Of a DNA stretch of 64,000 nucleotides, positions 36,101-47,779 are shown in pieces. A program made the translations under genes and the position numbers. The first letter of the stretch is position 1. The number at the start of each line of letters is the position of its first letter. Origin of the DNA: Cheiracanthium punctorium (taxonomy: Eukaryota; Arthropoda; Arachnida; Araneae; Cheiracanthiidae). The DNA is taken from assembly GCA_038373885.1 (NCBI GenBank), contig JAWZYV010012407.1, forward strand, positions 276,961 through 340,960. The letters are read 5' to 3'. The notes beneath the pieces are model-generated. The model was not told the origin of the DNA. It did no database searches and saw only the letters and a program-made list of their open reading frames with translations.

Positions 36101-36893
36101 TGGTCAATACTGGTGGGCTAGAGTCAATGCAGTTGACATATAGCACTTAAATTTCTTTATGTTTAGTGTAGTCACATGGTATTTATTTTCCAATTTTTAT
36201 TTAATGTATTTCTGTTTTTGTCCTTTTAGTTATATATATATATATATATATATATATCAGCTTCAATCTTATGCATTTGATGCATTGGAGTCGATTATGT
36301 AAAGTCAAGTGCCATTGCAAATAAAGTATAATAAACATATAAACTTGAGAAACTTTTTTAAATGTTTCAAATTTAAAACTGAATTTGTTAGTTATTTGAA
36401 ACCTTTTTATTAAGAAAAATAGGCTGCTGATCCCTTCACTGTTGAAAACACTTCTAAAAGTCTTTTTATAGGATGACCCTGCCTTCCACCATAGTGTTCT
36501 GCATTATCTCCTCTCTACTCTGCAATTTTTGTCTGGGTAGTAGGGAGAACCTTTTTATGAAACATGAATTTCCAATCATTTCCCGACTCCCCTACTCTCC
36601 AGTCATGGCTCTTTGTGACTTCTGGCACAAATACACTGAAAGGATCTCATACCGAGAGTTAATACAGAACACAAGAACAGAGGCGAACACCATTCCAACA
36701 AAAAGAGTTACTGTCCACTTTTGACAGTGGAATGAGCAGTCTAAGTGTGTGGAGGCATTAGGACCTTAATTTGTAGAGGATTAGGATCCTGATCTCCTCA
36801 CAAATATCTTTTGAGGACTATGGTTGGATACTTCAGACAATAATTGTGAAATGTTAGGCTTTGAGATAATTCTCTGTCAGAAATCTGTATTGA
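36101..36893 (+). other. Intronic stretch with TA microsatellite
   Basis: (TA)n at about 36231-36257. The 83-codon open frame at 36473-36724 has no recognisable family. No acceptor-phase-finger pattern. Confidence 0.5.
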
Positions 36894-36897
36894 TTAA

Positions 36898-37329
36898 TCC
36901 TTTGAGCCGCAACCCTTTCCCAATGCTGAAAAAGGGCAGCCGTTGCCATCGCTCGACTTAACGACCAGCAAGATGGCGGACGATCGAAACGTTCATCGCG
37001 TGCCACAGATCTCGGGACCCTTTTTTTGACGACAGCTGGCTGTGCCTGGTCGTTAAATCGAGCGATGGCAACGACTGTCCTTTTTTGAGCATTGGGCAAT
37101 CTATCCAGCTGTTCTCGCATTCTTCCATTTTTTAGCAGATGTCAGTGCTGTTCAAAAGAATCGTGACCATTTTTTGACGGGAAATGACGTGCTAAAAAGT
37201 AAAGGATTCTCGTGGAGCTATGTCACCTGCAACTATTTTTATAAAAATCAAATCTATTCTTCGTGACTGGCAACAGTCAAAATGTCAGAGTTGGGTGTTC
37301 CCAGAGCGGGAACACTGCACGTTAAAGGA
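36898..37329. mobile_element. TTAA-flanked piggyBac-type MITE, family B copy 2
   Basis: TTAA on both sides (36894-36897, 37330-37333); ends TCCTTTGAGCCGC and complement of TCCTTTAACGTGC. It lies reversed relative to copy 1, with the GAACACCCAACTCTGA block now at the right. It inserted only about 100 bases upstream of zinc-finger exon 5. Confidence 0.88.
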
Positions 37330-37436
37330 TTAATAGCCAATGATATGAAATCATGAGTGTATATAATTTTATGTATGTGTATTAGTTTTTTTTTTTTTAA
37401 TATTAACAATATTTATATTTTGAAATTGTTTTTCAG

Positions 37437-37660
37437 GAATAAATATTGAAGACCTTAGACCTGATGAAACATCCATTAATTCATCACTCTCCAAGTGGCA
37501 GTGCAATATATGTTACAGTTATTTATCAACCAAATTCTCTTTAGAGCGTCATATGTATAAACATTCTGGAACTAAACTATACTATACTTGTAACATTTGT
37601 GACCATGTGTTTTCTTGGAAACAGAGTCTTATTCGACACAAAAAAGATTTCCATTCCTAG
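37437..37660 (+). CDS. Alternative terminal exon 5, two C2H2 zinc fingers
   Basis: The acceptor TTGTTTTTCAG ends at 37436; phase 1 (Gly if preceded by G). It has 74 codons to TAG at 37658. A leader rich in Asp, Glu and Ser (GINIEDLRPDETSINSS) precedes finger 1 (C-NI-C, LSTKFSL, H-x3-H) and finger 2 (C-NI-C, FSWKQSL, H-x4-H). Predicted contacts are T,F,S,R and W,Q,S,R. The exon has no early Met, so simple ORF finding misses it. A piggyBac-type MITE ends about 100 bases before it. This is the last zinc-finger exon seen; the neighbouring gene runs toward it from the right. AATAAA motifs follow from 37961. Confidence 0.9.
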
Positions 37661-37838
37661 TATAATTTATAAAGACATTTTTCAATGTACTTCTTTCATT
37701 TTAAGGAACCTTGGATCATTTGTAAAAGAAATTAGAGAGGAATAGTGCTTAAAAATGTATGCAGATGTTAGGATGTACGAAATATACTGTAAGATTTTTT
37801 TGCATATGAATGATATTAGGTATACCAGAAGTAATGTT

Positions 37839-38230
37839 TTTTACATTAAATTCAAACAAATTTTCATTGAGAAACAGGTTGTGCATTAACAATGTATTCA
37901 TATTTGTTACATTTTAAAGCAAGAATTTCATAGATAACTGCCCCCCCCCAAAAAAAAAAATAAAAATTATGTGATGAAAAGAACAGGTGGCTGTCTGCTT
38001 ATCTTGGAGGGCAAATTTCAAAATTGTCCTGAAATCAATTTTTTGGCCTTCATGTGTGTTGCATTTTACAGCAAGAAATTTTGAGATAAAAGAGGGATAT
38101 TCTAAAAGAACAGTTTGACCTAATACCCCATAGGTTACAAATTTTAGAGTCCTTTCTCATTGAACTCCTATATTACAAACCTCGGGAGTTTCAGCTAGGC
38201 AAAATATTGATATGTGCAAAAATAACACCA
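37839..38230. repeat. Interspersed repeat also present at 45485-45950
   Basis: Blocks shared in the same order and orientation: TCAAACAAATTTTCA, then CATATTTGTTACATTTTAAA, then TGTCCTGAAA, then CATAGGTTACAAATTTT and CGGCAAGG/AGCTAGGCA-like text. The copies are diverged. No coding sequence. Confidence 0.6.
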
Positions 38231-41200
38231 CTTCCTGGTCCTCCTAATAATAGATTTTATAATAATATTTTGTGTTTATTCAAGATAGAGCACAACTGGT
38301 TACAATATTGTTATATAGCTCCAAGTTTCATATTTCAGCTATTTGTTAAATTTGATTCTTTATTATCAGTTTCATTTTAGCATTAAAATAATAATAATAA
38401 TATTCCAACTGTTTTAAGTGAATAAAATATGATGTATACATTTTGATGACTTTCCCAAATTATATGAAGTCTTCTGTAATAATTAATCACGTACTGCCTA
38501 ATTTTTTATTTGTGTGTAAAGTTTTAATAGAATAAAAATTTGAAGTATTTACCAAGTAGTGCATAATGGTTTATTTAAATATTTATGATCAGAATGTTTG
38601 CACCTAATCCACTATTACAATTTAAAGATTATATTTTCCGTTTGATGTGTGCTTTCAAGCAGTAACTTAACATCTTCCTTTTTATTACAGCTATGGTTAA
38701 TGTTACTTAATTGTTATAGGTTCATGACTGATTTAATTTAAATGTATGTTGATCAGTTCCTTTTTTAAGTCGATTTCTGTTATCTTTTAGTGTGTTTTGT
38801 TTAAAATGAAAAAGATTTTAAGCCCCGAGAGCTTCTACATGTATTCCTCTTTTTTAAAAATGCAGTGTTGTTATTAAACTTTTATTACTGGAAACTTTCA
38901 GTTTACTAAATAGTCAAAGTTTTTTCACTATATTTCCAATTACTTGGAGACTGGTTTTAAAGTTTCTTGAAAATTTACCTGTCAGTTGTTGCAGCTCTTT
39001 ATTTCAAGTCTATAATTATTTTCACAAATACTTTTAGTGCAACATTAAAAAGCTTTGAATTATTTTTGAATTGAAATTTTGAGATTTTCCACCATTTGCA
39101 TTACAATTTTCAATTTCATCAAAAATTCTTTTGCAAATGTCAATTACTTTTTTTTTATCAGTGGGAAACTCAGAAAAAATAAATACAAATCAATTTACAC
39201 TTTTCATGCTTTACTATTGGTTGATTTTAAATTATTTCGTGTATTAAATCAACCACTATGCTGCTTTTTATGTTCTATTAGGAAGTACATAATAGTTTTC
39301 TCACAATTAAGGACAAATAATTATAATACAGTCTAAAGCACTTAACACAAAACTGAAAGAGCTGAAATATTTTTTCATGTTACAAGAATTTTGTGTAAAA
39401 TGATGCGCATGAAAAAATTCACCAAAATTTTCAATGTCCTGTGTTATCATAAAAAGCACTATTTGTGCTTTACATATGTATTATGCATATATTAAAAGTA
39501 TATGCTGTCGGACAGCTCATATAAAATACACTGGTTCCACAATAATCATATTACATACTAACTAATAAAAAATACCGAAAACACATTAAAAAAAAAAAAA
39601 TCTGATATATTTTTTCACATGTATCAACTAGACTGACTAGTGAAATCTCCAACTAGTCTCTGTGTTTAAAATGTGGGGGAAAAAGTGTAAAATCACAAAA
39701 TGTACTATTGAAACCACAGCATTGTTTTATGTTAATCAATTTATTTTTAATGCTAAGTGTGTTTGCATTAAATGTATTTCAATGCAGCATACTAACATTT
39801 GTTTTTTTGAAAACTTACATAGTAAGAAATCAATACTTTTGTTAAAACTTTTATTTTACATTACATTTACATAAAATAAAAATGCCACATCACAATATGT
39901 AGGGAAAATATTCATAGTGTGAAATATAATACAATGAAGAGATTTATAAGTGACTATAATACACAGAAATTTGAATTTTACTACATAAAGCTTGGTGATT
40001 TAAAATGAATCGATGTAGACTACATAAAATTTAGTTGTTTAATACATATATTAATATTCAGAATCAATATTTTTCCATTTCATACATTGCATTCATTACA
40101 TGCCAGAAAAATTTACATTATTAAGTACAATTCTGTCAAGTGATATTCGCTAACTTCAGTTGTCATATATTGTTAAAAAATGTTTTTCGGCAAAGAAGAG
40201 TAGAATTATAGTTTTAAGCAATGATGTACATTATTTTAAATAAAACTTTTTTTAAAAACCCATCATGTTATATGCATTTATAGTAAATTTTAAAACATTT
40301 AAGAGTAAACAAAATAAAATTATCAAACATTTCGGTATTTTTTGTTTTCTAATATTCAGAAGCACTAACTACTATAAAACTCAGTAGTTTTATTATTACT
40401 AGAAGGAAAATAACAATAAACCATTATTTTTTGCTGAAACATAGCAAATTAGCAACAACAAAAATATACATACATTATGTTGCTTGGAAATTTTTAAACA
40501 TCTTCCAATTGCAATTTTTGAAACGACTAAAGAATTTTAGTGTAGCAATTATAGTTTAAACAATTTTGTTTGTCATTCACATGCACTTACACAGCATCTA
40601 TCATCAATAAAAATAAAAAATATTTAATTTTACATGTTACAGCAGCAAACATTATAATAAAGTTTTACCATTAAAAAATTTTGAACTGTTTTACAAATGT
40701 AGGATTTGAACAAACAGACTGATTTTCAAGAGTAGTTTGCTGCATTTGTAGGTACTTTAATTTGTTAGTTTGGGAGGATATAAAAGTTTGAAGATAAGTC
40801 ATGTTGTGCCTTCATTTACTCTACTCAAAATTTCCTCTGCTTATATTTGATTTATGATGATATACAACACACTGAAATTAGCTTATAAAATTCCAAAATA
40901 TAATTGAAAAGAACATATTTAACTTTTATATAAATAAATATTCATTATGGTAAACATCATTAAAAAGCAATCCTGTCACAAACCTTAGGGAAAAAATGCA
41001 TTAAAAAAATTGATTTAATTATCAAGCATTGAAAATTGCTCATACAACATACTTTCACGAATGCATCATTAAAATTAATAAAATAACACTTTATTCATTT
41101 AGTTAGGACAAAATGTGCTCATATTTGGGCCGACTGATAGGAAGTCATTCCATTTTGCTTCTCAGAGTAACTATTTTCAAAATTTTAACTGAGTAAAGAA

Positions 41201-41446
41201 ATGGTTTTGTGTTGTGATGTTTGATCTTTTCGGTTTCTCTGTTCTATCACACCCCTTATCACTTAATAACTTCACAGCTAAGGATTTTTTTTTTTTTTAA
41301 ATTTCTGAATTATGTCATCATCAGAGCATGACCAAATTAACATAGAACTACTTTAAGCTTACCCCTTTACAATATAAAAAGAATCTTGGAAATTGATCCA
41401 TGCGGTAAAAAATTATTGCTATACATACACAATGTAAATACATATA
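38231..41446. other. Region between the convergent genes, no gene seen
   Basis: AT-rich with many AATAAA motifs. No repeat family or exon recognised. Together with 42434-44072 it separates the last zinc-finger exon from the 3' end of the minus-strand gene. Confidence 0.55.
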
Positions 41447-42433
41447 CAGTCAAACCCTATTAGTAAGTCACTCTCCGTGCATTGGGGCTACTTAAAAATG
41501 ACTTACTAAGCGTAGTGATTTCTTAAGCAGAATTTATATTAAATGTAAAATGAAATTCTAAATGTTTATTTCGTAAATATGTCCATAATTAAATTTATAT
41601 AAATTAGTAGAATAAGAATTTAAATTAATAAAATGGGTAACAAATTAAGAAAATTGTGGTAAGTAAATGTCAAGGCCAAAAATTGGAGATCAATTTCTAG
41701 TCGGAGGATAGCTTGTGAAGGACTTCTGAACAAGGCCAGGGACCACAAAGGGCTGTAGAGCCAATGCTGACGATAATGATAGTAAATATGGTACCTTGTA
41801 CTTACTATTTAATTGTACAATCTGTCACATTTAACCTGTCATCAAACAAGTCGACCAGCTTGTATGGTGAATAAAGCACCGTACTACAATTTCGGGTTGA
41901 ACTCCTGGCGGTCGAGGTTCGATCCCTGACTGGGCATGGATGTCATTGTGTCTGTCCCTTCATAGGGGGCAACATTGGTCTACCTACTAGCTGCCGCCAT
42001 AATAAAGTGACCAATAACTTCGGCCGTAGTAGTGGCCAATGCCTCCAAGATACTGTTTTAAGGCCCACCACTTGAAAAAAAAAGCAAAAAAAAAAAAAAA
42101 AAAAAAAGCCTGTCATCAAACAAAAGCTGAAACAGAGTAATCCAGCAAGAATTTGTAAAATTTGTTAAAAAGGCAAACAATCTTTGTGGGGGAAAATGCC
42201 AACAGTCATGCTCAATATATATATATATATTGGACCCTGATAAAGAAACGGGACATTTGTACATTGCACTCTTAAAAGTGACATGTTAAGTTGAGTAACT
42301 GATAAAATAGTGAGGCAATAAGCAGAGTACAATAAGATTAAATTTCATATAAAAAAAGGTTGGGACTTCTGAAAAATGACAAAATATGCAGAGTGACGTC
42401 TTATCCAGGTGACTTACTAATGAGGTTTGACTA
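41447..42433. mobile_element. Pogo/Tigger-like element with nested SINE
   Basis: The left end CAGTCAAACCCTATTAGTAA and the right end, complement of TAGTCAAACCTCATTAGTAA, are inverted. TA stands outside both ends. Removing the SINE at 41850-42108 leaves about 730 bp without transposase. Confidence 0.82.
41850..42108 (+). mobile_element. tRNA-derived SINE with exact 15-bp duplication
   Basis: CCTGTCATCAAACAA flanks it exactly (41835-41849 and 42109-42123). A canonical B box GGTTCGATCCC lies at 41916-41926. An A-box-like TTGTATGGTG lies near 41860. It ends in a long A tract interrupted by GC (42075-42107). This is the standard form of a pol III retroposon inserted by LINE machinery. Confidence 0.92.
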
Positions 42434-42513
42434 TATTTATATATGTGTTGAATGTCGTAACCTCTCCTTTTTTTCTTTTACATCAATAAAAAAAAGGGTA
42501 TGCAACATTTTTA

Positions 42514-43350
42514 CAGGGTGTCTACCACAAAAAGTAAGCTTGATTTCTTGACCTTTTTTTGACCATAACAAATACGAAACTAATATAAAAAAAATACATC
42601 GTGCCAGCGATGCAGAATATTTTCTATTCGGCAATCTACGATTGGAGGAAATTTTAGCCATCTAGGAAAATTTTGCAGAAAAATATACAACTGATTTTGA
42701 TTTTAACAATGAATTAGAAAATTCTTCGAGTTTTACTTTTCCCTGTCCATTTTTAGAGCGATTTTTTTCAACTTTTTCACCGATCACATTTGCTTTCAGT
42801 TAACTTGGACCAACTGCTATTTTAAAAAAAAAAGAAGATTTACCATTGATCGCCGTAAAAAGATTTGCAATGTAGCTTGTACATTGCAAATCTTTTTACA
42901 TCTACGGTAACACAGAACTTATGGAAGTCTATAATATATCATAAAACTTTGGGGGAATTGAAGTTATTAGCTATGAAACACATGGGGATCAGTGATAATT
43001 ATAATTGGAATCCAAGTTATTGTTTTTAAAAATGAAAATGTGGAAAATAATCAAAACACTGAATTTAACAGGGAATGAAGGGAGAAAAAAAAATTACTCT
43101 TAAATCCAACAATTTTAACCTTTTTTTGAGGAGATACATAAGGATACATAATAAAGATACATAAAATAATTTTTTCTGGCTGAACTTAGCAGAAAAAATT
43201 AGAAACTAAGAATTTGAATGAAATGGAAAAAACGTAGTTGAGTCGCAAATTGTGACCTAGTGCTTCATTTCTTGACTTAGTCTTGACTTTCGTGACCTTT
43301 TTCCCATTTCTTGACTTTTCCGTGACCTTTGCATGATGGTAGACACCCTG
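42514..43350. mobile_element. TIR element, CAGGGTGTCTACC family, copy 2
   Basis: The 13-bp ends are identical to those of copy 1 at 78-694. The right half repeats the words CTTGACTT and CGTGACCTTT. A hairpin (GTAAAAAGATTTGCAATGTA... and complement, 42855-42902) lies inside. The flanks show no clear duplication. Confidence 0.8.
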
Positions 43351-44072
43351 CTGTTTTAGATAGTTACAAAAAGATACAGTTTCAATTAAATTCACTGAGT
43401 AAATTCTAAAAATGCAGGGTCCAACATTTTTTTTTAGTTCGAGTTTTCTCTTCTATAATTTTATTACACTGCTGTAATTTAGATAGTTTTAAATGCACTG
43501 ACATCCTGTAGCACTTGCAAAGTGTTGAAATGTACTTTTGGTGAACACTTGCGTAAAGCACTAATTAAAAAAAAACAACTGTGAAAAGATTAGCCCAGAT
43601 TGATATAAAATAGCATCCACCACACATAGATATAATTTTTTTAATATAGCACATTCATACAAATAAGCATACATACATTAGTTAAATTTGAATACATGTC
43701 TTTTGCAATTGATTGTAATGTAAATGGCTACTGCAGTGATGAACTAATGAAATAAACTATCATTAGAATAAAACTTTTGACAAATTTACTAATTAATACT
43801 ATTCTAATCTTTAGAAAGAAAACAATACATATATATATGTACATAAATACATTCAACTGAACAAACTGGTTATAAAAATAATAGAAATATAAACAGAAAA
43901 TCATTATTATAAATTAAAAGAAAAGTCTGACAAGCAATATATTCAAACATTTCGGAAATACCTCCTGTTGAAAAATATCTACTTTAATTTAAAATAGAGT
44001 AGCAGTACAAAGTTTGAGGTCATGATTTCACAGAGTCGTATAACTGACACTAAATTTATTCACTGAAAATGT
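43351..44072 (-). other. Likely 3' UTR of the minus-strand gene
   Basis: AT-rich sequence directly after the stop at 44073 on the minus strand. The complement contains AATAAA at 44059-44054. No other feature recognised. Confidence 0.45.
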
Positions 44073-44411
44073 TCATGAAGGTTCTCCAATGCCAAAGTAA
44101 TTATTTAAAGTTTTCATAAATGCTTTAAACTTGTTACTTTTAACGCCATCAAATGAATCACCAACCACATATATCTGGAACAATGCAAGTATTTGTGAGA
44201 ATGACTTGGGATACTCAATGCCAAAGGAGTAATAAACAGCCATAAGTATAGTCAAAGCCTCAGTGATATCAGTTGTTTCAGTATCTATAACTGTTTTATC
44301 ACCAGTTATGTATATTTTCTCAACAGTTTCTTCATTGCTGAAAAGATAAATTGATGGGAACGAATCTTCAGCAGTTTCCATATGTTTCATTCTTTCATCT
44401 TCAGGAATATT
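44073..44411 (-). CDS. Exon 6 (last) of the 481-codon gene
   Basis: The minus-strand acceptor is a long T tract then AATTATCAG, ending at 44412. Phase 0; 112 codons and stop, residues 370-481. The text FPSIYLF, then EKIYITGDKTVID, then ITEALTILMAVYYSFGIEYP, then KAFMKTLNNYF follows the order I know from the C-terminus of an uncharacterised metazoan family. There a short strand-rich block is followed by an ALxxLxxxYYxFxIEYP helix block. I cannot assign a function. The preceding intron is about 1.85 kb with one interspersed repeat. Confidence 0.85.
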   Translation of the reverse strand, partial: NIPEDERMKHMETAEDSFPSIYLFSNEETVEKIYITGDKTVIDTETTDITEALTILMAVYYSFGIEYPKSFSQILALFQIYVVGDSFDGVKSNKFKAFMKTLNNYFGIGEPS

Positions 44412-45484
44412 CTGATAATTAAAAAAAAAACAAAAAAAACTATCAGATAATGTGGTAAGCTAAATCACTTAAATTATATTAAAGCAATGATAAAACTAAA
44501 CATTTTTTACTATAGTGGCATCATCTTGCAACAATAAAAAGTTATATCATTGATCCTTTTTACAGATTTGCTGCCTTAAATGTCCTCAATTAAATTATGT
44601 TCACTCATACACAGAAAATGTTTTATCTCCCTACCACGATTGCTTCAACAAAATACTCATGGGCATTTTAAATTTTTACTCTGCTCGTAACTGGTTATGA
44701 CCGTAGCATTTGAGTTCTCTTATCAGCCACATTAATGGTGGAATAACATAACAGGGTTTAAACACGAATACAAAACTCCAATATTTTGAAAAACAAAATT
44801 CATTACCTCGCTAACTCCTGAATTTTAACTACCTTTCCTACAAAACTCCTGATTTTCTTTTTACACGCACTTTAAAACCATTGCATAGTGAGCCAATAGA
44901 TGCCCTGTTTCTCATGAGTTCCACCAGCAGTTTAATGTGCTCCAGTAAACTTGTTACTTGTGGAAAATTTCTATTTTTTACTTCCAGAAAGTCAGTAATG
45001 CTACTAAAATATATGATGCAACTATGCATACTTTATAAACAATAACAGTAATAAAAACTGTAGGTGCTCTCCATGAGCAATGAAGCATTTGCCAATCCAC
45101 ATTTAGGTCAGCACATGATTTGCTGTTGAGGAAGAGAGCAATTTTAGTAACTCTTGAAATGTATACACAATTTTTATTGGTGTTTGTTTCATTTTCATTT
45201 ATCTTTTTGTTTATCACTAGCATTTAATTTTTTTAATATGTAGACTTTACTATTACACTGAGTCAGGAAATTTTGTATTTTAATTTTTAAAGTTTAAGAG
45301 AGAAATTTTTTTTTATATAAGATTTTGCAACATTTTAACCTTTTCAGATGTGAAATTATGAGTTTTAATTTACTTACAGTGACATCACAGATCACAGAAA
45401 AAAAATGCATTCTTGAAATAGAAATATTAGGGGCCGAGTATTAGTGAAACTGTTAAGTAAAACTTTTATTTTATTTTTTCCTTA

Positions 45485-45950
45485 CTTTAAATCCAAACAA
45501 ATTTTCAGCAAGTTTTCATTTACAAGCAAGCTGTACCCATCTTCAGGATTCATATTTGTTACATTTTAAACCAAGAATTTTACAGATAATACTTTTTTTT
45601 TTCTTTCTTTCAAAAAAGATGACACTCTCCTTTTCACATCTACCTTCTTGAAGAAAGAATTTCAAATGTCCTGAAACTGATTTTCAGGTATTTGTGAGTG
45701 TTTTATCTTGCAGCAAAAATTTTATGCTTTCCCCCCCCCCCTTTGAGAGATACGAATATTTTTTGTGCCCCTATCTCCCACAAGAGCATTAATCCATCAT
45801 TGATGTTCCATAGGTTACAAATTTTGAAAAATGCTATCTTATCTAACACAAACATGGCAAATTTTGTATTTTTAGCTTCAGTAGTTTCGGCAAGGAAATA
45901 CTGACACACGAAAAAACGACTTTACTTTCTGGTTCACTTAATAATTTTGA
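45485..45950. repeat. Interspersed repeat, second copy of 37839-38230
   Basis: Same ordered blocks as the other copy, in the last intron of the minus-strand gene. A C homopolymer (45731-45741) lies inside. Next to it, at 46013-46055, AAAGCAGAATCAATCATCT is repeated in tandem. Confidence 0.6.
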
Positions 45951-46261
45951 AAGTTACACAAAACAATAGCTTATTTCATAATAAATACCAGCACACTGTT
46001 GTCATGTATTGGTTTCACTTTAAAGCAGAATCAATCATCTTAGTTAAAGCAGAATCAATCATCTATCTGTCTTTAAAGGTAAAGTCAAAATGTCATAAAA
46101 TTAGACTATTTAGATTTTATGAGGCAAGTAAGAGAGGTTCACATATCTGGAGGTTAAGGGCCCCTTACACATATAAACATACTAAAACTTAAAAAATATA
46201 CAATTAAAAATACAAATAAAAGTCAATATAAAATAACTAATGTTACCATTTTATGCGTTAC

Positions 46262-46348
46262 TAGGCTTTTAGAAAATGTGCGCCTTCCCTTTTCAAATGA
46301 TATTTCTTCTTCCAGAAACTTCAAAATTTCAATGTGCTGAAGGAAAGT
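46262..46348 (-). CDS. Exon 5 of the 481-codon gene (29 codons)
   Basis: The minus-strand acceptor TCTTTTTTATTTAG precedes ACT; the donor is CTA|GTAACG. It is phase 0 at both ends and encodes residues 341-369: TFLQHIEILKFLEEE then ISFEKGRRTFSKSL. Too short for ordinary ORF detection. It is supported by the splice sites, by phase agreement with exons 4 and 6, and by sense of the joined text (charged helix before the C-terminal domain). Confidence 0.75.
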
Positions 46349-46495
46349 CTAAATAAAAAAGATAAATATAAATTAACTAAACTTTTCATGTTATAAGAAA
46401 GACGATAAAATACAGACTGCCCTATCTCAGACAGAAAATGCTTGTCAGTGCTGTATAGGAATATACACAAAATATGGACTGTATAATAGTATACA

Positions 46496-47151
46496 CAGGA
46501 TGTGCCAAAAGGTAGTAACATGCTTTAATTCATTACCTGTTAGAGATAAGTGGGCAATGTAAATAGAAAAAATGTTCAAAATAAGGTATGAAAAAAGGTT
46601 GCATTAAGAAAATATTCCTCTCACCAATTTTCCAAAAGTTACACTTTCTTAATTTGCATACGACATTCGTACAAAAACAACAACAACAAAAAAAAATTAA
46701 AAAATTAGTAAAATGTTCCATGTACACTCATCAGGTGATTAGCAAAACTTAAAAGTTATATTTTTAAAAATGTCGGAGATATGAATATAAATAGATGCTG
46801 ACTTAAGCCACTTTTCAAAGGCTCTCTAGTAATAATTGCTTACATTCAAAGTCATGAATAGCCTTTGACCATCTTTGTAATGAGATATCTGATATGTTTT
46901 ATGATGAAAGGCTGAAAATTTGTACATCAACTAGTGAATGTATGAGGCAAACTTTATTAACTTGGAATTTTTTTTGTACAGGGTTTGTGTACAAATTAAA
47001 AGTGTAACTTTTTGAAAATTAACAAGGAATTTCTTCTTAACATAGTTTCCCCCCCACACACACATTTTGAATATCTTTTCAGTTTAAATTACCTACATAT
47101 CTCTAATGGATACAGAATTAATGCGTGTTTTCATCTTTTTGGGACACACTG
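46496..47151. mobile_element. Mariner/Tc-type MITE inside intron 4
   Basis: Inverted ends CAGGATGTGCCAAAAGG and the complement of CAGTGTGTCCCAAAAAG. TATACA stands on both outer sides, compatible with TA targeting. No transposase. Confidence 0.7.
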
Positions 47152-47358
47152 TATACAGCACTAAATGTTGTTTCAATAACCTTATTTATGACAAACACTG
47201 GATGTACGAAGACAAATTCTGGAAAATTTTAGGATCCTTTCTAGCATGCATTTGTACATTAGAAGAATGATGATCCAATACGTTTAAAATGACTGTTATT
47301 AAGAGCTTAAGTGATAAAACAAATGTAGAGTGAGAACAGGCTTTAAGTTCAAACATAC

Positions 47359-47475
47359 TTTGCCTGTTATAGGTGGTTTCATTATTGATCCTACAGCTGA
47401 AAACAATGACTCAAATCGTTCTGTCATCAATGAAGTATCTTCATGGTTTATGGTATACAGAAAATCTTCAAGAAT
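47359..47475 (-). CDS. Exon 4 of the 481-codon gene (39 codons)
   Basis: Acceptor TTGCTTTTTTAG-type tract (CATGCTTTTTTAG) at 47476-47477 and donor AAA|GTATGT at 47358. Phase 0 at both ends, residues 302-340. It reads ILEDFLYTINHEDTSLMTER then FESLFSAVGSIMKPPITGK. It joins smoothly to exon 3, giving EYPCFSNPKY-ILEDF, a junction that makes good protein sense. Confidence 0.82.
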
Positions 47476-47638
47476 CTAAAAAAGCATGAAAAAATTTTGC
47501 ATTCATTGAAACAAAAATATAAAATTCTACTATAATTGTTACACTATGAACTAAATTTGTGAAGTAAATTCATAAATTGTTCTTTTAATCTGAATAAATT
47601 CTCTCTTCAATAAAAATCTTGAATAAATACAGTATAGA

Positions 47639-47710
47639 ACCTGTTATCCAGAATGGCCAAGACCAGATGCATTCTGGATAACTGGTTGGGCACTAACACG
47701 ACATCCACTG
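47639..47710. mobile_element. Pogo-like terminal fragment or tiny hairpin
   Basis: GTTATCCAGAATG pairs with CATTCTGGATAAC inside a stretch opening CAGTATAGAACC. One end only, too little to classify. Confidence 0.35.
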
Positions 47711-47779
47711 ATTGACTGGTAGAATATATGTTCCTCCACTTTTGATTAATTATATTATAATTAGACAGTAATTGTTAAT

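Noticed and set aside
36473..36724. 83-codon plus-strand frame just before exon 5 as a further coding exon
   Set aside because: No zinc-finger or other recognisable motif, and its upstream TTTTATAG does not give the phase-1 pattern with protein-like text.
41850..42108. Functional tRNA gene
   Set aside because: The B box is good but there is no cloverleaf, and the exact duplication and A tail show a SINE.
46533..46727. Phe/Cys-rich minus-strand frame
   Set aside because: It lies in a TA-targeted MITE and consists of translated homopolymers.
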